DNA of 64,000 nucleotides from Desulfovibrio sp. (GCA_031271265.1 JAISWB010000112.1:1-64000), one strand, 5' to 3'. Positions 25,845 to 36,004 are shown, counted from the first letter of the stretch. Program-made: numbers and translations. Notes: generated by a model from the letters alone, not told the origin.

Positions 25845-28800
25845 TTATGGAGTGTTGCCTGCCGTTTTCCGCATTATTGTTCCGAAGCGGCGTCCCGCTC
25901 TGTCGAAAGCCAGATAAATGACCGGGGTTGTGAACAGGGTCAGGACCTGACTGACCAGCAGACCGCCGATCATGGTCACGCCCAGGGGCCTGCGCAGTTC
26001 CGAGCCCATGCCGTCGCCGAGCATCATGGGCAGGGCGCTGAACAGGGCGGCAAAGGTGGTCATGAGAATGGGGCGCAGGCGCAGCAGACAGGCTTGATGA
26101 ACGGCATCACGCGGGCTTTTGCCTTCATGCCGTTCGGCATCCAGAGCGAAGTCGATCATCATGATGGCGTTTTTCTTGACGATGCCGATGAGCAGGATGA
26201 TGCCGATGATGCCCGTGATGCCGAGATCCATAGCGCAGGCGAGCAAGGCAAGCAATGCTCCGACACCCGCCGAGGGCAGCGTGGAAAGTATGGTTACCGG
26301 GTGGATGTAATGTTCGTACAGCACGCCGAGCACAATGTACATGGTCAGCAGGGCGGCCAGAATCAACAGCAGCGTGCCGGAAAGGGACGCCCGGAAGGCC
26401 CCGGCGGCGCCTTCAAAGGTCAGGGGCAGGCTTGCCGGCAGCCCGATTGCCTTTGCCGTTTCCTCAACGGCGTCGACCGCGTCGCCCAGACTGTAGCCTG
26501 CTTCCAAATTGAAGGAAACCGTGGCCGAGGGAAACTGACCCTGCCTGTTGATGACCGTGGGACTCTCGCGTTCTTCCACGCGGGCCAATGAGGTCAGCGG
26601 CACCATGCTCCCGTCCGCGCCTTTGAGGTAAATGTGCCGGAAACTTGAGATATCGCGGCGGAACTCCGGCTTGACCTCCAAAATGACCCGATATTGGCTG
26701 CTCTGGGTGAAAATGGTGGAGATCATACGCCGCCCGAAGGCGTTGTACAGGGCGTTGTCGACGGCCGATGCCGAGATCCCCAAGGAACCGGCCCTGTCGC
26801 GGTCGATAATCAGGAAGGCTTCCGTGCCGTCCGCCTGGAGATCCGAGGCAACGTCGGCAAGCTCCGGGCGTTGGTTCAGGGCGGCGAGCAGACGGGGAAC
26901 CCATACCTTGAGATTGTCCGTGTTCAGGGATTCCAGGCTGAACCGGTACAGGGTGCGGGATACCTTGTCTTCAATGGTGATGTCCTGGGCGGGTTGCATG
27001 TACAGGGTGATACCCGGCAGGCTTTCCAGGCGCGCGTTCAGTCGCCGGATGATCTCCGGCGCGCGGCTTGCGCGCTTGTCCAACTCTTTCAGGTTGATGG
27101 ACATGCGCCCGCTGTTCAGGGACGGGTTATTCCCGTCGACGCCGATAAAGGAGGACAGGCTCTCGACATCGGGGTCTTCCAGCACAAGGGCGGCAAGTTC
27201 GCGTTGCTTGCGGGCCATGGCCTGGAAACCTATGTCCTGAGCAGCCTCGGTGATGCCGGAGATCAACCCGGTGTCCTGTACCGGGAAGAAGCCCTTGGGT
27301 ATGGTGATATACAAGACTACGGTCAGCGCCAGGGTTCCGGCGGCGACCGCCAGGGTCGCTCCCTGGTGATCCAGCACTTTCAGCAGCAGACGGTCGTAGA
27401 GATTCAGAACGCCTTGCCACACGGCGCTCCGGCGTTCCCGCCCCTTGGACGGCGGCGGCAGGATATACGCGCACATCATGGGCGTAAGACTCAAGGAAAG
27501 CGCCGCGGAAAGCAGGATGGATACAGCCAGGGTCACGGCGAATTCCCGGAACAGCCGCCCGACGATATCGCCCATGAAGAGCAGAGGAATGAGCACGGCG
27601 ACCAGTGACACGGTCAGGGAAATGATGGTGAAGCCTATTTGCCCGGATCCGTCCAGGGCGGCCTGCAGGGGACTTTTGCCCGCTTCCGCGTGTCTGTTGA
27701 TGTTTTCCGTCACGACTATGGCGTCGTCCACCACAAAGCCGGTGGCTATGGTCAGGGCCGTCAGCGTGAGATTGTTGACGGAAAAACCGAGAAAATACAT
27801 CATGCTGAAGCTGCCCACCAGGGAGAGCGGGACCGCGATGCCGGGGATGATCGTCGCCGGCAGGCTGCCCAGAAAGAGAAACATGATGACGATGACCATG
27901 AGTACCGCCGATACCAGTTCGAAACGCACGTCGGCGACGGTGGTTCTGGTGGAGACGGTTCTGTCCGTCAGGATTTCGAGGTTCACGCCGCCGGGAAGCG
28001 CGGCGCGCAGGGTGGGCAGGATGTGTTTTATATCGTCGGCGACCTTGATGATGTTCGCGCCCGGCTGCCTGTGGATGTTGATGATGACGGCCGGCGTCGT
28101 GTTGTGCCAGGCGGCCAGATATTCGTTTTCCGCCCCGTCCGTGAGATCGGCCGCCATGGACAGGTAGACGGGGGCGTTGTTTCTGTAGCCGATGATCAAT
28201 TGTCGGTATTCGTCGGCGCTGCGCAATTGGTCGTTTGCGTCTATGGTCATGGAACGCTCGGGTCCGTCAAAGCCGCCCTTGGCTATGCTCACGTTGGCGT
28301 CGGCAACGGCGTTCCCGACGTCGTCCAGGGAAAAGCCCAGGGAAGCCAGCATCCGCGGGTCGATCTGCACGCGGACAGCCGGTTTTTGTCCACCCGACAG
28401 GCTGACCAGCCCGACGCCGGATATCCGGGAGATGTTTTGCGCCAGCCGGGTGTCTATCATGTCCTGCAGGGCGGGCAAAGTCATGCCCGCGGCGGAGGCG
28501 GCCAGAATCATGATCGGCGGGTCGGCCGGGTTGACTTTGTTGTACACGGGAGGGTTGGGCAGATCCCGCGGCAGGTAGCCTGCGGCGGCGTTGATCGCCG
28601 CCTGTACCTGTTGTTCCGCCGTGTCCAGGCTCATTTCCAGTATAAAGCGGAGGGTGATGACCGAGGCCTCGGCGGAACTCTGCGAAGACATGCGGTCAAG
28701 GCCCGGCATTTGTCCGAACTGGTTTTCAAGAGGCGCGGTGATGCCCGAGGCCGTCACTTCCGGGCTTGCGCCGGGATAGAACGTGACGACCTGTATGGTG

Positions 28801-28931
28801 GGGTAATCTATCTCCGGCAACGCCGAAACGGGTAGATTGCGCAGGGCGAGCAGTCCGGAAAACAGGAGGGCGGCCGTGAGCAGGGAGGTTGCCACCGGGC
28901 GCGTAATAAAAAGGCGTGAAGGATTAACCAT
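25845..28931 (-). CDS. RND efflux pump inner-membrane permease (MdtB/AcrB-like)
   Basis: About 1028 residues from the ATG at 28931. It has helix 1 ([21 protein letters not shown]), the porter region with [14 protein letters not shown], helix 4 with [19 protein letters not shown] and its proton-relay aspartate pair, and a duplicated second half with [15 protein letters not shown]-like segments and [20 protein letters not shown]. MdtB-like subunits act with an MdtC-like partner (here at 21566) and an adaptor. A TTG at 28958 overlaps the uvrC stop and is an alternative start. The gene sits directly after uvrC and 65 bp before the glycosyltransferase. Confidence 0.92.
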   Translation of the reverse strand: MVNPSRLFITRPVATSLLTAALLFSGLLALRNLPVSALPEIDYPTIQVVTFYPGASPEVTASGITAPLENQFGQMPGLDRMSSQSSAEASVITLRFILEMSLDTAEQQVQAAINAAAGYLPRDLPNPPVYNKVNPADPPIMILAASAAGMTLPALQDMIDTRLAQNISRISGVGLVSLSGGQKPAVRVQIDPRMLASLGFSLDDVGNAVADANVSIAKGGFDGPERSMTIDANDQLRSADEYRQLIIGYRNNAPVYLSMAADLTDGAENEYLAAWHNTTPAVIINIHRQPGANIIKVADDIKHILPTLRAALPGGVNLEILTDRTVSTRTTVADVRFELVSAVLMVIVIMFLFLGSLPATIIPGIAVPLSLVGSFSMMYFLGFSVNNLTLTALTIATGFVVDDAIVVTENINRHAEAGKSPLQAALDGSGQIGFTIISLTVSLVAVLIPLLFMGDIVGRLFREFAVTLAVSILLSAALSLSLTPMMCAYILPPPSKGRERRSAVWQGVLNLYDRLLLKVLDHQGATLAVAAGTLALTVVLYITIPKGFFPVQDTGLISGITEAAQDIGFQAMARKQRELAALVLEDPDVESLSSFIGVDGNNPSLNSGRMSINLKELDKRASRAPEIIRRLNARLESLPGITLYMQPAQDITIEDKVSRTLYRFSLESLNTDNLKVWVPRLLAALNQRPELADVASDLQADGTEAFLIIDRDRAGSLGISASAVDNALYNAFGRRMISTIFTQSSQYRVILEVKPEFRRDISSFRHIYLKGADGSMVPLTSLARVEERESPTVINRQGQFPSATVSFNLEAGYSLGDAVDAVEETAKAIGLPASLPLTFEGAAGAFRASLSGTLLLILAALLTMYIVLGVLYEHYIHPVTILSTLPSAGVGALLALLACAMDLGITGIIGIILLIGIVKKNAIMMIDFALDAERHEGKSPRDAVHQACLLRLRPILMTTFAALFSALPMMLGDGMGSELRRPLGVTMIGGLLVSQVLTLFTTPVIYLAFDRAGRRFGTIMRKTAGNTP

Positions 28932-28954
28932 AGGCCTTACATCCGGGCTCAGGT

Positions 28955-30928
28955 TCAAGATATCTGCGGCATCGTTCCGGAAGACGGTTTTGATCGGGGC
29001 GGATACGCATCGGGTTTCTCCCGATGCGGGCCGGACCCCCGGTTACTTTCGTCGCTGAGGGCGGCAATGACGGCGGCCGCCTTGCTTTTGCCTATGCCCG
29101 GCACCTCGGCCAGTTGTTGTTCACCCGCCTCCAGCATGGCGGGTAACGAGCCGAAATGGTTGTACAGGGCGCGCGTCAGGTGCGGTCCAATGCCGCGGAC
29201 GCCGGCAAGTTTGCCGGTGAAAGCTGCTGCCGACCGCGCCTTGCGGTGCTGTCTTACGGCAAATTTGTGGGCCGCATCGCGCACGCGTTGCAGGTAGAGA
29301 AGTTCCGGACAGCCGGGAGGAAAGTTGAGCGGCTTGCCGCGCCCGGGCACAAAGATGCGGTCCGCTGTGTTGCCCGCGCGCCGGTCGATCCCGCCGCGTT
29401 CGTTTCGGGCTTTGGCGATGGAGGCCAGGATGCAGGCCGCGTCCGGCCCGTTCCCGGTTGTGATGTTTGCCGCGTTGAACACCTGAAAAACAGCGGCAAG
29501 CTGCCCTTTGCCGCCGTCGACGAGAATCAGGTCGGGAAAGGGCTGCTCCGCGGCATCGGAAATTCTGCGGCCGGCCCAGGCTGCGAGAGCGGCGTAATCG
29601 TCGCCTTTTCCGGCCGCGTCCGGCTCCGCATCAAGATTGTAGACTCTGTAGGCTTTGAACACCGGCCTTTCGTCTTCAAAAACCGCCATGCCCGCGCGCG
29701 TGTTGCTTCCCGAAATATGTGAAATATCGACAACTTCAATGCGTCGCACAGGTTTTGCCGCCTGGAAGCGCCGGCGCAAAAGGTCGGCAGTCCGCTTGCG
29801 GGCCGCGGCCGCCGCGGCAGTGCGGGCATTGGATTCGGCCATCAGGGTCAGGCTGTTTTCATCCGGCCCGGAAGGAGGGGCAATACGCACAGGACCGCCG
29901 CGCAGATCCGACAGGGCGCGTTCCAGAGCGTGGAAGGGTTCCTCGTCGCTTCCCGGGATACGCGGCGCGACGATGCGCGGCGGTATGCTTTCCCCGAAAG
30001 CATCACATTGCGCGTAATATTGGGTCAGGAAATCGTCCAGCAGGTCGGGCGCGTCTTCCGGGGCGAGTCCCGGCCAGAAAAAGTTGCGCCCGTCCTGCAA
30101 CAGTCCGCCGCGCACGAACAGCAGACCCAGCGCCGCGCCCTCAGCCAGAGTCGCCTGCCCGACGATATCCAGATCGGTATTTTCATCCAGCACGACGGAT
30201 TGCCGCTCTACGGTTTTTTCCAGGGAACGGATTTGATCGCGCAGCGCCGCCGCCTTTTCGAAAAGCAATTCCCGCGAGGCAATGTCCATCTCGCGCTTTA
30301 TCCCGGTCACGAGTTTGCGCGTTTTGCCGGAAAGCAGCAACTGCACCTGATCCAGAATACCGCGGTAGGTTTTGGGCGGAACGGATATGACGCAGGGAGC
30401 CAGACATTGTCCCATGTCGTGGTACAGGCAGGGACGGGTTCGGTTGCCGAACGCCGTATCGCGGCAGCGGCGCAACGGGAAATTCCTGTGTATGAGGCGC
30501 AACGTGTCGCGCGCCGCCTGCCCGGAAGAAAAGGGACCGAAGAGCTTTGCCCCCGCGCTTTTGTTGCCGTGTTTGGATCTGCGTACGATTTCCACCCTGG
30601 GGTAAGGGTGGTCGCGGCCGATGCGGATGAGCATGTATTCTTTGTCGTCCCTGAGGATGATGTTGAAACGCGGGCGGTGTTTTTTTATCAGCCCGGCTTC
30701 CAACAGCAGGGCTTCCTTTTCCGTGCCGGTGCGCAGAATGTCTATGTTCCGCGCTTCATCCAGCATAACGCGCGTTTTCGCGGGCAGGGAAGCGCCGGCG
30801 CGAAAGTAGGAAGACAGGCGTTGGCGCAGGTTGCCTGCCTTGCCTATATACAGGATACGGCCGTCGGCGTCCTTGTACAGATAGACGCCCGGACCTGTGG
30901 GGAAAAGCGAAAGATCCGGCTTTTGCAT
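28955..30928 (-). CDS. uvrC: Excinuclease ABC subunit C
   Basis: UvrC makes both incisions in nucleotide excision repair. The 657-residue protein has the GIY-YIG domain at ~10-90 ([20 protein letters not shown]), a UvrB-binding segment near ~205-240 ([20 protein letters not shown]), an RNase H-like nuclease core with [21 protein letters not shown] and [11 protein letters not shown], and C-terminal helix-hairpin-helix motifs ([37 protein letters not shown]). The final ~30 residues are an atypical basic, proline-rich tail. Its stop abuts the RND gene, so efflux and repair genes may share a transcript. Confidence 0.95.
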   Translation of the reverse strand: MQKPDLSLFPTGPGVYLYKDADGRILYIGKAGNLRQRLSSYFRAGASLPAKTRVMLDEARNIDILRTGTEKEALLLEAGLIKKHRPRFNIILRDDKEYMLIRIGRDHPYPRVEIVRRSKHGNKSAGAKLFGPFSSGQAARDTLRLIHRNFPLRRCRDTAFGNRTRPCLYHDMGQCLAPCVISVPPKTYRGILDQVQLLLSGKTRKLVTGIKREMDIASRELLFEKAAALRDQIRSLEKTVERQSVVLDENTDLDIVGQATLAEGAALGLLFVRGGLLQDGRNFFWPGLAPEDAPDLLDDFLTQYYAQCDAFGESIPPRIVAPRIPGSDEEPFHALERALSDLRGGPVRIAPPSGPDENSLTLMAESNARTAAAAAARKRTADLLRRRFQAAKPVRRIEVVDISHISGSNTRAGMAVFEDERPVFKAYRVYNLDAEPDAAGKGDDYAALAAWAGRRISDAAEQPFPDLILVDGGKGQLAAVFQVFNAANITTGNGPDAACILASIAKARNERGGIDRRAGNTADRIFVPGRGKPLNFPPGCPELLYLQRVRDAAHKFAVRQHRKARSAAAFTGKLAGVRGIGPHLTRALYNHFGSLPAMLEAGEQQLAEVPGIGKSKAAAVIAALSDESNRGSGPHREKPDAYPPRSKPSSGTMPQIS

Positions 30929-31011
30929 GGTTCAGAAGGCAAGCGTCGGACGGTGTCCGGGCAGGGACAGTCCCTTTCCCGGCAGCGCCTCGCGGCGTAT
31001 GACGGAGAACA

Positions 31012-31659
31012 TCACCGGGCGAAATGCGTTTTGGCCAGTTCCCGCATGGCGGTTTCCGGGCGTTCTTTTTTGGATGCTATGGCCGTTATGGTATAGGTGG
31101 GCGCATTCACGGTTATCCAGACGGAACCGAAACCGGCCTGCGCTAGGGTGCCGGTGAGCGCGCGGGCGGTGAATCCGCATTTGTTGGCGTGCCTGATGTA
31201 GCCCGCCGCGAGAGCGGGGCGGAAACCGTAAAGAATATCCAGCGGGGCCACCGGTCCGGCGGCTGATTCATAGGCGGGTTCCAGAAGTTTGTCGCCGGCG
31301 ATCAACGCGCAGGCCGAACGTAGATCCACGCAATGCACCACAAGGTAACCGTTGTCCTTTAGGACCCGGTGCAGGTTGCGCAAGGCGGGAAGCACTTCGT
31401 GCGCGTACAGCCTCTCCAGGCTGTAGGCGGTGAAAACGGCGTCGAAGGATTCGCCCGCAACGGCATCCATGTGCAACATGTCCGCCTGGATATCGGGACG
31501 GACTTCTGGATTGTCGTCCATGCGGACTTCATCCCACGCATCCGTCGCAAATTCCCGCGTGGTGCGGGATTTGTCGCTGTTGCCGCTTGCGGCATGGAGA
31601 AATCCGGCAGGCATGCGTTCCCTTTTGCCCGTGAGGGCGGACGATGTGCATACAATCAT
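31012..31659 (-). CDS. SAM-methyltransferase-like protein lacking the N-terminal SAM motif
   Basis: The 215-residue protein has the later part of a class I methyltransferase: ADMLHMDAVAGESFDAVFTAYSLERL (motifs II-III region) and LRNLHRVLKDNGYLVVHCV (motif post-III). The glycine-rich SAM-binding motif I expected 60-70 residues earlier is not recognisable in the N-terminal ~45 residues, which instead read CTSSALTGKRERMPAGFLHA. It may be a diverged enzyme, a pseudo-methyltransferase or a protein with an altered SAM site. It lies 83 bp before uvrC on the same strand. Confidence 0.65.
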   Translation of the reverse strand: MIVCTSSALTGKRERMPAGFLHAASGNSDKSRTTREFATDAWDEVRMDDNPEVRPDIQADMLHMDAVAGESFDAVFTAYSLERLYAHEVLPALRNLHRVLKDNGYLVVHCVDLRSACALIAGDKLLEPAYESAAGPVAPLDILYGFRPALAAGYIRHANKCGFTARALTGTLAQAGFGSVWITVNAPTYTITAIASKKERPETAMRELAKTHFAR

Positions 31660-31784
31660 TTGCCTAAGGGTCGTACCCTGCGGTTATACCCTGCTTATCC
31701 TGTTTGGGCAAGCGGGCGGCGGATGAAAAAAACGGGCAGGGCAGGCGTAGAGTATTCTTATGAAAAATCCAGACCGACAGGGTT

Positions 31785-31834
31785 AGGTGCGGAACCCCGA
31801 CTGCGCGGTGCTTCCGCCGGATGCGCCCGCACCT
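31785..31834. other. Candidate structured element with a perfect 8-bp outer stem
   Basis: AGGTGCGG (31785-31792) is matched exactly by CCGCACCT (31827-31834), enclosing 34 bases that themselves contain CCGGCGGAAG-like and GCGC complementary pieces. It could be a small structured RNA, a leader of the minus-strand gene or a protein-binding site. I looked for SRP RNA and common riboswitch cores and did not find them here. Confidence 0.3.
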
Positions 31835-31859
31835 GTGGAAGAGAGCCGCAAAAGCAGGC

Positions 31860-31949
31860 ATGAACGGCCACATTGCCAAGTGCCCGGACGTGGATGAACT
31901 GAAAAGGGTCGTGTATGAAAAGCTGCACGGTCATGGTTCAATGCTGTAA
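31860..31949 (+). CDS. Possible 29-residue peptide
   Basis: An ATG-started frame encodes a short, protein-like peptide with the segment CPDVDELKRVVYEKL, a plausible amphipathic helix, and ends at TAA. The ribosome site is weak (AGCAGG four bases before the ATG). It may be a real microprotein, the eroded end of a former gene, or chance. A second frame from 31915 encodes a cysteine-rich start but runs antisense into the carboxypeptidase gene and is not called. Confidence 0.2.
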   Translation: MNGHIAKCPDVDELKRVVYEKLHGHGSML

Positions 31950-31983
31950 AAGCGGCGGTACGGAGGAGTGTTGCGAGGCGGCA

Positions 31984-33123
31984 TTATCCGGCGGAGGCGC
32001 GTGTTGTACCGGCGATACCGGGAGTTTTTCCCGTCTTTTTCCGACTTCCGGCGGGTTTTTTTTTCGCCTCGGCAGCATCTACCCGCGCATAGGCGTCGCG
32101 CAGCAGCCTGCCTGCCTCATGCAGGCGCACCTCCTTGCTGGGCGCGCCCAGCACAATGCTGACCAGGCGGGTATTGCGGTAGCGCGCCGTGGTGATCAGG
32201 TTGTAGCCTGATGACGCCGTATACCCGGTTTTCAGGCCGTCCACGCCCTCAACATGTCCCAGCAGGGGGTGGGTGTTGGGCCTCAGGCTCTGAAGATCCA
32301 GGTACGGCCGTGAATGAAAAAGCCCCAAGGCTCCCGGGTGGGCCGCAAGGTAACCCCGGGTCATGGCCAGCAGGTCGCGCGCCGTACTTTGTTGCCCTTG
32401 GGCGGGCAGGCCGTGCACATTCTTGAACACGCTGCGCGTCATGCCCAGCGCTTTGGCTTTGCGGTTCATCAAGCGCACAAAGGCCTGTTCCGATCCGGCA
32501 ACGTACTGCGCCGCAGCGACGGCGGCATCGTTGCCGGAGGCTACTGCCATGCCCCTGAGCAGGTCGCGCAGGCGCACGCGTTGCCCGGCGTGCAGATTGA
32601 TGGTAGAGCCGCCCGTGCCGGCGGCTTTGCTGCCGACCTGCACCATGCCGTCCATGGACAGTTTGCCGGCCTTGACCTGATCGAGAATCACGAACATGGT
32701 CAGTACCTTGGTCAGGGAAGCCGGGGCAATCGGGCGGTCCGCGTTGTAGGCACTCACTACTGTTTTGCGCGTCAGATCCACGGTGATGTAGGCTTTGACC
32801 CCGGCAGGCGCGCTCTTGCCCGCTTTGCCTGTTGTTTTACTCCGTGCTGCCGCGCTTTTCTTCCTCTCGGCTTTTTTTCGGACGACCGCATCGGGCCTGC
32901 TTGCCGCGTTCTTTTTTTTCTCTTCGGCCATCCGCACGGCCGGCGCGTCAGGCTTTTTTTTTGCAGGGCCGGCGGTTGTTTTGTGCCGCGCCTCCTTGAT
33001 GCCGCCATTCTGCGCCGCTGCCGTGTCGGCAGGTGCCGCAAGGCAACAGGGCAGAAGCACGAGCAGTACGGCGCTGCAACGCATGAATCCGCGCAGGCGC
33101 GGGGTAAAGAAACGCGAAAGCAT
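31984..33123 (-). CDS. D-alanyl-D-alanine carboxypeptidase (DacA-type, low-molecular-mass PBP)
   Basis: A 379-residue periplasmic serine peptidase. Residues ~1-33 are a signal sequence. Residues ~38-105 are a lysine/alanine-rich disordered linker. The S11 domain has the SxxK motif in PASLTKVLTMF, SGND in the SxN position (AVASGNDAAVAAAQYV) and KTG in DGLKTGYTASSGYN. A short basic tail (AEAKKKPAGSRKKTGK) could contact the membrane, though no clear amphipathic helix is seen. Unlike classical DacA it seems to lack the C-terminal beta-domain. Confidence 0.88.
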   Translation of the reverse strand: MLSRFFTPRLRGFMRCSAVLLVLLPCCLAAPADTAAAQNGGIKEARHKTTAGPAKKKPDAPAVRMAEEKKKNAASRPDAVVRKKAERKKSAAARSKTTGKAGKSAPAGVKAYITVDLTRKTVVSAYNADRPIAPASLTKVLTMFVILDQVKAGKLSMDGMVQVGSKAAGTGGSTINLHAGQRVRLRDLLRGMAVASGNDAAVAAAQYVAGSEQAFVRLMNRKAKALGMTRSVFKNVHGLPAQGQQSTARDLLAMTRGYLAAHPGALGLFHSRPYLDLQSLRPNTHPLLGHVEGVDGLKTGYTASSGYNLITTARYRNTRLVSIVLGAPSKEVRLHEAGRLLRDAYARVDAAEAKKKPAGSRKKTGKTPGIAGTTRASAG

Positions 33124-33195
33124 GCCGGACTCTAGATTTTATTTAGACTTTACGCAAGAAAAATCGCAACATTGCGCGTACCCCGCACACATCCC

Positions 33196-33732
33196 ATGAC
33201 ATGCTTTGTCTGCGGCCGGGAATTGGCCTATACGCCCAGACTATCGGCCGGACCGGATACCTTGCTGTTTTGTTCCGAACAGTGCCTGCGCGCGCATGTC
33301 AAGGATATGCGCGAAATTCCCGAATGGCGCGCGGCTGCGGATGATCTGCGCGCAGCGGGCGATCCCGGTTTTCCTTTTCAGGTGTACTCCGGCAGGCTGA
33401 GAAAATATTTCCGTTCCCATTTCGAAAAAGAGTTTGCCGAATTTGTCGTGCAACATTGGCGTGAACCGGTTTTTTACGAACATCAGGCCATCAGCATAGA
33501 TGCCGAGCGGCAGCTTATTCCGGATTTTTGGTTTCCCAGGCGCAGTGTCTGGATTGAACTGAAAGGTTCTTGGTATGGGAACGCACGGTCAAAAATGAAA
33601 TTTTTGGAAGCTCAAGATATTGTGGGTCCGCAGAGGCTCATTCTTTTGCCTTACGAATGCCGCAGGTGGTTTTCCCGGAAAGATGGGGCAAAGGGAGGAA
33701 AGAACAGCGGGCGGCATTCGCAACAGCATTGA
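33196..33732 (+). CDS. Uncharacterised protein with zinc finger and PD-(D/E)XK-like nuclease core
   Basis: From the ATG at 33196 the protein has 178 residues. Residues 3-37 hold CxxC ... CxxxC (MTCFVCGREL, then LLFCSEQCLRAH), like TRASH/MYM-type zinc fingers. The middle (~65-105) is helical with FQVYSGRLRKYFRSHFEKEF. Residues ~115-145 read ERQLIPDFWFPRRSVWIELKGSWYG: an acidic residue after PD, then ELK, the spacing of a PD-(D/E)XK nuclease. The protein ends in a basic tail. I know no named family with this pairing; the nuclease assignment is by motif only. The gene stands alone between two minus-strand genes. Confidence 0.6.
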   Translation: MTCFVCGRELAYTPRLSAGPDTLLFCSEQCLRAHVKDMREIPEWRAAADDLRAAGDPGFPFQVYSGRLRKYFRSHFEKEFAEFVVQHWREPVFYEHQAISIDAERQLIPDFWFPRRSVWIELKGSWYGNARSKMKFLEAQDIVGPQRLILLPYECRRWFSRKDGAKGGKNSGRHSQQH

Positions 33733-33810
33733 CTCTAAAATATTATTTTGCGCGTTGCAGTCTTTAGTTCAGCCATATAAATCCGGCTCTACCTGGGGGA
33801 TATAACTTAT

Positions 33811-34488
33811 TTATTTACACCCCAGTTCAGCCAGAAGCGTGTTTTTGACGGTGTTGATGTCTTCCTGCCCGTCCAGGGCAATATAACGGCATTTTCTTTG
33901 GGCCGCCAAATCCTGAAAAAAACGGACGGCGGCCAGAGTGCCGTTTTTCTCGTCATAATAGATATCGTGGCGTTTGTTGACGGCTTTTGCGTCCTGATCG
34001 TCGGCGCGCTCGGAAAGGATGCCGCCGCAGACGCGGCATTTGCCGTTCTCCGGTTTTATGGCGGCAATGTGTATATTGTTTGGATGGTTGTTGTCCATCG
34101 AACAGATCCGCCGGCCGAGAATCCTGCTTGCGGCTGTTGCACGCGGGAGCAGTATCTCGACGACATAGTCCAGTGTAACGCCCGAAGCCTGCATGGCTTC
34201 CCAAAGTTTTTCGGCCTGGAGCAGGTTGCGGGGAAAGCCGTCCAGCAACCAGCCCTTTTCGCCGTTGTTTTTCAATGTCTCCAGAACCATGGGTATGGTG
34301 ATGTCGTCGGGCACCAAGTCGCCCCGCTCCATGTAGACCTCGGCCTGCTTGCCCAGTTCCGTGCCCTTGCCGCAATGTTCGCGGAATATGGCCCCGGATT
34401 CGATATGCGCAAGGTTGAACTTCTGTTTCAGCAACGCGCCCTGCGTTCCTTTGCCGCTTCCGTTGGGACCGAAAAAGAGGATATTCAA
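33811..34488 (-). CDS. adk: Adenylate kinase
   Basis: Adk interconverts ATP + AMP and 2 ADP. The protein has LNILFFGPNGSGKGTQ (P-loop), HIESGAIFREH, the AMP-binding LLDGFPRN, and a lid with CSMDNNHPNNIH and CRVCGG, giving cysteines suited to zinc, as in Desulfovibrio enzymes. I place the start at a TTG at 34488, with GAGGGG five bases upstream, because the P-loop strand is at the very N-terminus in this family. A much longer frame begins at 34626, but its first ~46 residues are unlike any Adk. About 225 residues from the TTG. Confidence 0.92.
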   Translation of the reverse strand: MNILFFGPNGSGKGTQGALLKQKFNLAHIESGAIFREHCGKGTELGKQAEVYMERGDLVPDDITIPMVLETLKNNGEKGWLLDGFPRNLLQAEKLWEAMQASGVTLDYVVEILLPRATAASRILGRRICSMDNNHPNNIHIAAIKPENGKCRVCGGILSERADDQDAKAVNKRHDIYYDEKNGTLAAVRFFQDLAAQRKCRYIALDGQEDINTVKNTLLAELGCK

Positions 34489-34720
34489 GCCCGCCCCTCG
34501 CTGTTGAAGATTGGCGGGAGTATACGCCTCGCGCCGCAAGAGTGTCAACGCGCCGCCGGACGCAGCAGCAATTCTCATTATGGTTTTTTTCGCGCACCGG
34601 CGCAGCTTGTCAGACATTCCGCCCAATGAAAAATCAAGAATTCAGTTCAACATACCGGCTTGATGGTGTATCGCTCAACGCAATAATCAGAATTGCCGGC
34701 GTCCGGCGCCGGCTCTTGCC

Positions 34721-36004
34721 ATGCCGCCTCCGCAGGCGTATGAGAGTCCACATACCGCAACCTCGACAACAAGTAAGGCCATGCCTGACAACTCGACGAC
34801 ACAGGGCCGCCGGCGAATGCCGCGTCCGGGTACATGCATGCTCGCCTGCGCCGCCCCGCGGCGCGTTGCATGCCGTGTCCGCCGGGTTTGCCTGTGTGTT
34901 CTGCTCCTCAGCCTGTCGCTCTCCGTGACCGGATGCGGCGATTCTTCCGGAAACATGGAGCAGGAACGAGTCCTGCCGGTCCGGCTGGTCAGGGTGGAGC
35001 AACGCGATGTCCCCCGTATCATTGAAGCCGTCGGCAATGTCGAGGCATTTTCCTCCGTACAGGTCAAATCCCAGGTCGGCGGGCTGATTGTCGAAGTTCC
35101 CGTCCAGGCCGGGCAGGAAATAGAAGCCGGGCAGCTTCTCTTCCGCCTGGACCCTCGTCCTTTTGATGCCGCCGTGGCCGAAGCCAAGGCGGGACTGGCG
35201 CGTGACCAGGCCCTTCTGGAAAAGGCCCGGCAGGATCTGGCACGCTATACAACCTTGGTGAAACAGGACGTCATCAGCCGCGAAGCCTTCGACCTCGTGG
35301 CCACTGCGGAAAAAACCATCCGCGCGGACATCGAAAGAGATCATGCCGCCATACAGACGGCCGAACTCAACCGCGAGTATTCCGAAATACGCGCCCCGGT
35401 AGCCGGAAAACTCGGCGATATACTGGTGCGTACCGGCAACGTCATCAAGGCCAACGACGAGCGCACCCTGGTGGTCATCAACTCCCTGCGTCCGGCGGAA
35501 GTGCAGTTCACGGTGCCGGAGCGCCGGTTGCCGGACATCCTGGAACTGGTCAACAAGGGCCCGCTCACCGTGGAAGTGCTTCCCGAAGGTGACCGGGGCA
35601 GCCGCATCCCCGGACGGGTAACGGCCGTGAACAACGAAGTGGACCGCACCACGGGAAGCATCCGTCTGCACGCTCTTTTCCCCAACGAAGACAACCGCCT
35701 GTGGCCCGGACAGTTCGTCCGCGTAACCCTGGTGTCGGCAACGCTCAAGGATGTGCCGGTTCTTCCGGAAAAAGCCGTACAGGAAGGCATTTCCGGCCCC
35801 TACGTCTACCTTGCCTCGCCCGACCCCGATGCAGGGGAAGGACGCTACCGCGTGACCCCGGTGAGCGTCGTGTCCGAGCCTGGACCGGGTGACCTGCGGG
35901 TCGTGACGTCCGGCCTCACGCCCGGCGATATCGTGGTGAGCGAGGGACAACTCGGGCTGTCTCCCGGCGCGGCGGCCGTCGACATCGGCACCCGCGACAG
36001 GTGA
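34721..36004 (+). CDS. RND efflux periplasmic adaptor (membrane fusion protein, lipoprotein)
   Basis: A 427-residue frame. A signal segment at ~52-70 ends in the lipobox VTGC, so the mature protein is probably lipid-anchored. It then has the adaptor plan: a lipoyl half (VQVKSQVGGLIVEVPVQAGQEIEAGQ), a helical hairpin (~155-225), the second lipoyl half (IRAPVAGKLGDILVRTGN), a beta-barrel and a membrane-proximal domain ending near GQLGLSPGAA. ATGs at 34781 and 34817 are equally likely starts. It is the only adaptor here and the natural partner of the two RND permeases at 21.6-28.9 kb. A hairpin terminator follows. Confidence 0.88.
   Translation: MPPPQAYESPHTATSTTSKAMPDNSTTQGRRRMPRPGTCMLACAAPRRVACRVRRVCLCVLLLSLSLSVTGCGDSSGNMEQERVLPVRLVRVEQRDVPRIIEAVGNVEAFSSVQVKSQVGGLIVEVPVQAGQEIEAGQLLFRLDPRPFDAAVAEAKAGLARDQALLEKARQDLARYTTLVKQDVISREAFDLVATAEKTIRADIERDHAAIQTAELNREYSEIRAPVAGKLGDILVRTGNVIKANDERTLVVINSLRPAEVQFTVPERRLPDILELVNKGPLTVEVLPEGDRGSRIPGRVTAVNNEVDRTTGSIRLHALFPNEDNRLWPGQFVRVTLVSATLKDVPVLPEKAVQEGISGPYVYLASPDPDAGEGRYRVTPVSVVSEPGPGDLRVVTSGLTPGDIVVSEGQLGLSPGAAAVDIGTRDR

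Larger units (their letters stand above)
31660..31983. other. Intergenic region, 324 bp, with a hairpin and a tiny ORF
   Basis: It separates the methyltransferase-like gene (5' end at 31659) from the 3' end of the carboxypeptidase gene. It includes a GC-rich hairpin candidate at 31785-31834 and a 29-codon frame at 31860-31949, both listed separately. The middle (31725-31780) is moderately AT-rich and could hold the minus-strand promoter for the methyltransferase-like gene, but I see no clean -35/-10 pair. Confidence 0.4.

Noticed and set aside
31741-31860. Possible signal-recognition-particle or tRNA-like RNA
   Set aside because: The SRP tetraloop core and tRNA landmarks (anticodon and T-loops) are not present.
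31915-32211. Cysteine-rich frame starting with paired CC motifs
   Set aside because: It soon runs antisense into the carboxypeptidase gene, where its composition is that of a shadow frame; only its first ~23 codons are free. Kept as part of a low-priority finding.
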